A stretch of 9,968 bases of DNA, taken from NCBI GenBank assembly GCA_002168015.1, contig NHCX01000125.1, forward strand, positions 1 to 9,968, written 5' to 3'. Source of the stretch: Verrucomicrobia bacterium TMED44 (GTDB lineage Bacteria > Verrucomicrobiota > Verrucomicrobiia > Opitutales > Seribacteraceae). Positions 6,321 to 9,968 of the stretch are shown here, one piece after another (positions within the stretch are counted from its first letter, which is position 1; each line of letters begins with the position of its first letter). A model generated the notes under the pieces. The model searched no databases. It was not told the DNA's origin and was given only the letters and a program-made list of their open reading frames with translations. The translations under genes were made by a program, and so were the position numbers.

Positions 6321-7505
6321 ATGGAAGGACTACATCACGACACTAATCTAGAGCTTGCCAAAGAGCTCCCTCAATCAAATATTGATAATCAAAGTAGTAA
6401 GCCTGATGAGTTAATTTCTGAAATAACCACAGAAATTAATCCTCCTGAAGAAACTACAGATTTCGCTAATTCTCCGGTAAACAAAGAGTTATCTGTAGAT
6501 CAAAAGATTGACCTTTACGAACAAATGGTGCGAATAAGAAGGTTTGAAGAGCGATCTCTGCGAGCTTACCAACAAGGAAAGATTGGCGGTTTTCTTCATT
6601 TGTATATTGGGCAAGAAGCTGTCGCCGTAGGCTCTGTATCTACGCTTGGTGATGACGACCATATAATTACAGCCTATCGTGACCACGGTCATGCAATTGC
6701 GGTTGGAATGAATATGGATGAATGTATGGCCGAGCTTTATGGTAAAAAAACGGGATGCTCCAAAGGAAAAGGTGGTTCCATGCATTTTTTTGCTCCCGAT
6801 AAAAACTTTTGGGGCGGTCATGGAATCGTTGGAGGTCAAACACCACTGGGACTTGGCATTGCTTATGCCTTAAAACATTTTAAAAAGAAAGGTAGCTGTC
6901 TTTGTTTCATGGGAGATGGAGCCACCAACCAAGGTCCTTTTTATGAATCTCTTAATCTTGCCGCACTTTGGGAATTGCCGGTGATTTACATTATTGAAAA
7001 CAATGGATATTCCATGGGTACTGCCGAGGGCAGACATTCTGCAGGGGAGCCCCTGGCAAGAAGAGGTGACGCTTTCGACATCGATTGGAAAGTGGCACAT
7101 GGTCATGACCTTTACGAAGTTCGTCAAGTCGTGCAAGAAGCAGTGGAGCGTGCTCACGAATTTAATAAACCAACCGTATTAGAAATTATAACATATCGCT
7201 ATCGAGGCCATTCAGTAGCTGACCCTGATCAAACTTATCGAAGTAAGGAAGAGATTGAGGAATATAAAAAAAATAAGGATCCCCTTAGCTTGTTTAAAAA
7301 TAAACTGTTAGAAGAAGGTGTTTTAACAGATGAAAAGGCTTTGGAACTTGATCAGTCTGCAAAGGATGAAGCCAATGCTTCGGCTGAGTTTGCTTCGGCA
7401 AGTCCCTTTCCTGAACCTGATGAACTTATGGATGATATTTATTGGGAGACCGATAATCCGGATAAACGAACATCAGAAGGAAGAATTTTCTTTGAACAAC
7501 CTTGA
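6321..7505 (+). CDS. pdhA: Pyruvate dehydrogenase E1 component, alpha subunit
   Basis: This is the thiamine-diphosphate subunit of the E1 alpha2-beta2 heterotetramer, which decarboxylates pyruvate and passes the acetyl group to lipoyl-E2 in the cytoplasm. Visible hallmarks are MVRIRRFEERS (69-79), GGFLHLYIGQEAVAVG (89-104), YRDHGHA (119-125), the phosphate-binding MGDGATNQG (197-205) with the closing NN at 227-228 (the GDG-x26-NN motif), and the conserved loop YRYRGHSVADPDQTYR (292-307), in which His297 matches the catalytic-loop His of other E1 alphas. The protein is 394 residues, longer than typical bacterial forms of about 330-360, because of a polar, acidic N-terminal extension (about 1-57) ahead of the conserved core. 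No Shine-Dalgarno sequence precedes the ATG; the next in-frame ATG (codon 69) would cut into the conserved RIRRFEE region, so the upstream start is preferred. It is followed after 9 bp by E1 beta. Confidence 0.96.
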   Translation: MEGLHHDTNLELAKELPQSNIDNQSSKPDELISEITTEINPPEETTDFANSPVNKELSVDQKIDLYEQMVRIRRFEERSLRAYQQGKIGGFLHLYIGQEAVAVGSVSTLGDDDHIITAYRDHGHAIAVGMNMDECMAELYGKKTGCSKGKGGSMHFFAPDKNFWGGHGIVGGQTPLGLGIAYALKHFKKKGSCLCFMGDGATNQGPFYESLNLAALWELPVIYIIENNGYSMGTAEGRHSAGEPLARRGDAFDIDWKVAHGHDLYEVRQVVQEAVERAHEFNKPTVLEIITYRYRGHSVADPDQTYRSKEEIEEYKKNKDPLSLFKNKLLEEGVLTDEKALELDQSAKDEANASAEFASASPFPEPDELMDDIYWETDNPDKRTSEGRIFFEQP

Positions 7506-7514
7506 ATTCATAAC

Positions 7515-8492
7515 ATGCCTATAATTTCTTACCGAGATGCCCTTAACCAAGGGCTTGCTGAAGAACTTCAGCGTGACCCGAATGTCGTCCTCATGGGTGA
7601 AGAAGTCGCTCAATTCAAAGGATCTTACAAAGTGTCTGAGGGATTGTTAGAAAAATTTGGCCCTTCCCGGGTAATTGATACCCCTATAAGCGAAGCTGCC
7701 TTTTCTGGGCTCGCAGTCGGTGCCTCCATGATGGGTATGAGACCGGTTGTTGAATTTATGTTTTGGAGCTTTTGCTATGTAGCATTTGATCAGATTTTTA
7801 ATAATGCAGCTAATGTTCGCTACATGTCGGGAGGGCTCATTAATGTTCCAGTAGTTTTTAGAGGTCCTGCTAACGGCGGTACCAATGTTGGGGCAACTCA
7901 CTCCCACACTCCCGAAAACTTTGCCGCCAATACTCCGGGCATGAAAGTTGTATGCCCAGCAACACCTGCGGATGCGAAAGGTTTAATAAAATCAGCCATA
8001 CGCGACAACGACCCGGTTTGCTTCATGGAAAATACCATTTTATACAACCTAAAAGATGAAGTTCCTGACGATGATGATTATCTTGTTCCTCTAGGCAAAG
8101 CCAAAGTGCTCGTTGAGGGGAAAGATATTTCAATAATTGCTCACGGAAAGGCTGTCCACACGGCTTTAGAGGTCGCAGAGGAACTTTCGGATAAACATGA
8201 TATCGTCGCTGAAGTGGTTGATTTGAGGTCTATCCGTCCCCTTGATCAGGAAACCATTATTCAATCTGTCAAAAAAACAAATCGGGCTCTTCTTGTGGAA
8301 GAAAATAAACCTTTTTGTGGCGTGGATGCACAAATTTCATTTTTAATCCAAGATCAAGCCTTCGATTATTTGGATGCCCCGATTGCTAGAGTTTCTGCTG
8401 TGGATGCCCCACAAGCTTACAGCAAATCTCTGGAATCTGCCCAATTGCCAACGAAAGAAAAAGTTTTAAAAAGTGCCCTGAGCATTCTATAA
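7515..8492 (+). CDS. pdhB: Pyruvate dehydrogenase E1 component, beta subunit
   Basis: Pairs with the preceding alpha subunit to form E1; the beta chain supplies the glutamate that activates thiamine diphosphate and the binding face for E2. At 325 residues it has the family's normal length. Conserved features are the start ISYRDALNQGLAEELQRD, VLMGEEVAQFKGSYKVSEGL (25-44), VIDTPISE with Glu60 in the place of human mature beta Glu59, FDQIFNNAANVRYMSGG (91-107), the loop GATHSHTPE with His129 matching the active-site His, and KGLIKSAIRDNDPVCFMEN. The transketolase C-terminal domain starts near 205 (ISIIAHGKAVHTALEVAEEL). The sequence is close in pattern to mitochondrial E1 beta, as is common where alpha and beta are separate. 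It sits 9 bp after E1 alpha and 6 bp before E2; the ATG fits the homologous N-terminus exactly although no Shine-Dalgarno sequence is seen. Confidence 0.96.
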   Translation: MPIISYRDALNQGLAEELQRDPNVVLMGEEVAQFKGSYKVSEGLLEKFGPSRVIDTPISEAAFSGLAVGASMMGMRPVVEFMFWSFCYVAFDQIFNNAANVRYMSGGLINVPVVFRGPANGGTNVGATHSHTPENFAANTPGMKVVCPATPADAKGLIKSAIRDNDPVCFMENTILYNLKDEVPDDDDYLVPLGKAKVLVEGKDISIIAHGKAVHTALEVAEELSDKHDIVAEVVDLRSIRPLDQETIIQSVKKTNRALLVEENKPFCGVDAQISFLIQDQAFDYLDAPIARVSAVDAPQAYSKSLESAQLPTKEKVLKSALSIL

Positions 8493-8498
8493 ATTGTT

Positions 8499-9902
8499 AT
8501 GCCTACGAATATAGAAATGCCCAAGTTAAGTGACACCATGACTGTTGGAACAGTTGTAAAATGGCACAAGCAGGTTGGGGACAAGGTAGTTAATGGAGAT
8601 ACGCTCGCAGAAATTGAAACTGACAAAGCGACCATGGAGCTAGAGAACTTTGACGATGGTACTTTATTAAAGATTTTAGTCGAAGAAGGTGCCGAAGCCC
8701 CGATTGGCAGCCCTTTGGCTGTTGTAGGTGAAGAGGGAGAATCGGTGGAAGAGGACTCCATGCCCGTATCTGAAGATTCACAGGATGAAGAGTCTTCCTT
8801 GGCATCGCCTCTTGAAAATAATGTAGAGACCACTGTTGAGGATAATACACCAGAAGAAGTGAATACTGAAGTTGAAGTTAGTTCTTCTACCGGCGAACCG
8901 GAACTACTCCAAAATGAACCCAACATTGAAAGTGACCTGCCGCCCCAGAAGCAAGAAATCGAAAGTCTTGCTCCAAAGAATCGTACCCTAATTTCACCAC
9001 TTGCCAAAAAAATGGCAAGCGACAGAAATCTTGATATTTCCAAGCTAAAAGGAACCGGGCCTTCAGGTAGAATTGTAAAGAAAGATATTCTAGAAGCAGA
9101 TTATTCCGACGAAGAACCTTCAGACCCCATTGACAAAATGGTTTCTGCCGTTGCCCTTGAGCAACCTGTGCCAAAATCCTCAGGTTTACTTGCCGAAAAA
9201 TCTGTTCCTTTATCAGGTATGAGAACAGTTATTGCAAAGCGACTGACTGAATCAAAAACAACCATTCCTCACTTTTACTTACAAAAAGAAATTAATGCCG
9301 AACCACTGCTTGAAGCTAGGATTGCGATTAATGAAAATTCGAAATTGCAATCTGAACAAAGTGATTTTCCATACAATAAAGTAAGCGTTAATGATTTAAT
9401 TTTAAAAGCTTCTGCAGAAGCCATTAAATGGCACCCAGAAATAAATACCAGTTGGGGTGAGGAAAAAATTACTCATCATGGAGTAGTCAATCTTGCTTTT
9501 GGGGTTGCTATTGAGGGAGGTTTACTGACCCCGGTTATAAATCATGCCGAGCAACTTTCTTTGTTAGAGATCTCTTTGGAAGCTAAATCTCTCATCCAAA
9601 AGGCGCGTGATAAAAAACTTCTACCCGAAGCTATGTCTGGGTCCACATTTACGGTTACTAATTTAGGAATGTTTGGTATAGATTTTTTCAGCGGTATCAT
9701 CAACCCACCAAACGCGGCAATCTTATCGGTTGGCTCTTCTATCAACAAACCTGTTGTCGATAAAAACGGTGACATTGTTTCCGGAAAAACTATAACACTG
9801 GGCTTAAGTTGCGACCATAGGCTTGTTGATGGGGCAATCGGTGCTAGTTTTCTTAAAACCTTGGGTAATTATTTAGAAAACCCCGTTTGTATGTTCGGGT
9901 AA
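8499..9902 (+). CDS. pdhC: Pyruvate dehydrogenase E2 component, dihydrolipoyllysine acetyltransferase
   Basis: The core enzyme of the complex: it accepts the acetyl group from E1 on a swinging lipoyl arm and transfers it to CoA. Domain order in the 467 residues is one lipoyl domain (about 2-77, lipoylated Lys43 in EIETDKATMELE), a strongly acidic linker (about 78-160), the E1/E3-binding peripheral domain (about 164-199, ISPLAKKMASDRNLDISKLKG, GPSGRIVKKDIL), a second linker and the acyltransferase domain (about 236-467). The catalytic motif is DHRLVDG, with His440 and Asp444. PHFYLQKEI, TVTNLGMFGIDFFSGIINPP and the lipoyl start MPTNIEMPKLSDTM fit the pyruvate type better than the 2-oxoglutarate or branched-chain types, and the adjacent E1 genes support this. 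The C-terminus (ENPVCMFG) has the usual length. It is the third pdh gene of the run; the E3 gene is not within the 66 bp that remain. No clear terminator follows. Confidence 0.96.
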   Translation: MPTNIEMPKLSDTMTVGTVVKWHKQVGDKVVNGDTLAEIETDKATMELENFDDGTLLKILVEEGAEAPIGSPLAVVGEEGESVEEDSMPVSEDSQDEESSLASPLENNVETTVEDNTPEEVNTEVEVSSSTGEPELLQNEPNIESDLPPQKQEIESLAPKNRTLISPLAKKMASDRNLDISKLKGTGPSGRIVKKDILEADYSDEEPSDPIDKMVSAVALEQPVPKSSGLLAEKSVPLSGMRTVIAKRLTESKTTIPHFYLQKEINAEPLLEARIAINENSKLQSEQSDFPYNKVSVNDLILKASAEAIKWHPEINTSWGEEKITHHGVVNLAFGVAIEGGLLTPVINHAEQLSLLEISLEAKSLIQKARDKKLLPEAMSGSTFTVTNLGMFGIDFFSGIINPPNAAILSVGSSINKPVVDKNGDIVSGKTITLGLSCDHRLVDGAIGASFLKTLGNYLENPVCMFG

Positions 9903-9968
9903 AAGAATACTCCTAGCATTAAAGACACACTACCTCCAAGTTCAATTTAACTCGTTGCTCTTCGATTA

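Noticed and set aside
6489..6839. A 116-codon minus-strand open frame inside pdhA
   Set aside because: It is antisense to the conserved thiamine-binding core of pdhA and shows no motif of its own.
8417..9043. A 208-codon open frame on the minus strand inside pdhB and pdhC
   Set aside because: The product is a low-complexity Ser-rich chain that mirrors the Glu/Asp-rich E2 linker on the other strand. pdhC is certain from its domains, so this is a composition shadow.
9919..9968. Possible 3' end of a convergent minus-strand gene (IEEQRVKLNLEVVCL then stop)
   Set aside because: About 16 open codons at the window edge are expected by chance roughly half the time. It reads plausibly as a final beta strand, but there is too little to call; sequence beyond the right edge would decide.
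9903..9968. Search for a terminator or an E3 (lpd) gene start after pdhC
   Set aside because: No GC-rich hairpin with a T-run and no convincing gene start are visible in these 66 bases.

Overview
The window most likely comes from a member of the Verrucomicrobiota (PVC group). The main reason is a five-gene minus-strand cluster whose order and protein architecture match the Akkermansia muciniphila Amuc_1102 to Amuc_1098 'pilus-like' locus, a set that, as far as I know, is typical of this phylum. The DNA is AT-rich by eye, unlike the more GC-rich Akkermansia, so a marine or other low-GC verrucomicrobial lineage is plausible. That placement is inference.

Left part (1-5737, minus strand, read right to left): (i) a secreted Amuc_1102-like protein; (ii) a PilM-like actin-fold protein fused to a membrane-anchored PilN-like part; (iii) an Amuc_1100-like, PilO-like single-pass protein; (iv) an Amuc_1099-like single-pass protein; (v) the N-terminal 281 residues of an Amuc_1098-like outer-membrane secretin, cut by the window's left edge. 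The genes are tightly packed, with one ATGA overlap and one 32-bp overlap. Together they look like the alignment complex and outer-membrane gate of a type IV pilus or type II secretion-like machine: cytoplasmic ring protein, inner-membrane PilN/PilO-like pair, a periplasm-spanning connector and a secretin. No pilin, assembly ATPase or prepilin peptidase is in the window.

Middle (5738-5815): a 78-bp divergent intergenic region that should hold promoters for both directions.

Right part (5816-9902, plus strand): a NUDIX hydrolase, then pyruvate dehydrogenase E1 alpha, E1 beta and the E2 acetyltransferase, with gaps of only 19, 9 and 6 bp. This looks like one operon making the decarboxylase and transacetylase parts of the pyruvate dehydrogenase complex (pyruvate to acetyl-CoA). 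E3 (lipoamide dehydrogenase) is not seen; it may lie downstream or elsewhere. The E1 proteins are of the separate alpha/beta type shared with mitochondria.

None of the nine genes has a recognisable Shine-Dalgarno sequence, so start calls rest on homology and gene spacing. I see no RNA genes, CRISPR arrays, insertion sequences or clear terminators. I do not see a wholly new system. The least characterised part is the pilus-like machine, with a PilM-PilN fusion whose nucleotide-binding loops look altered.
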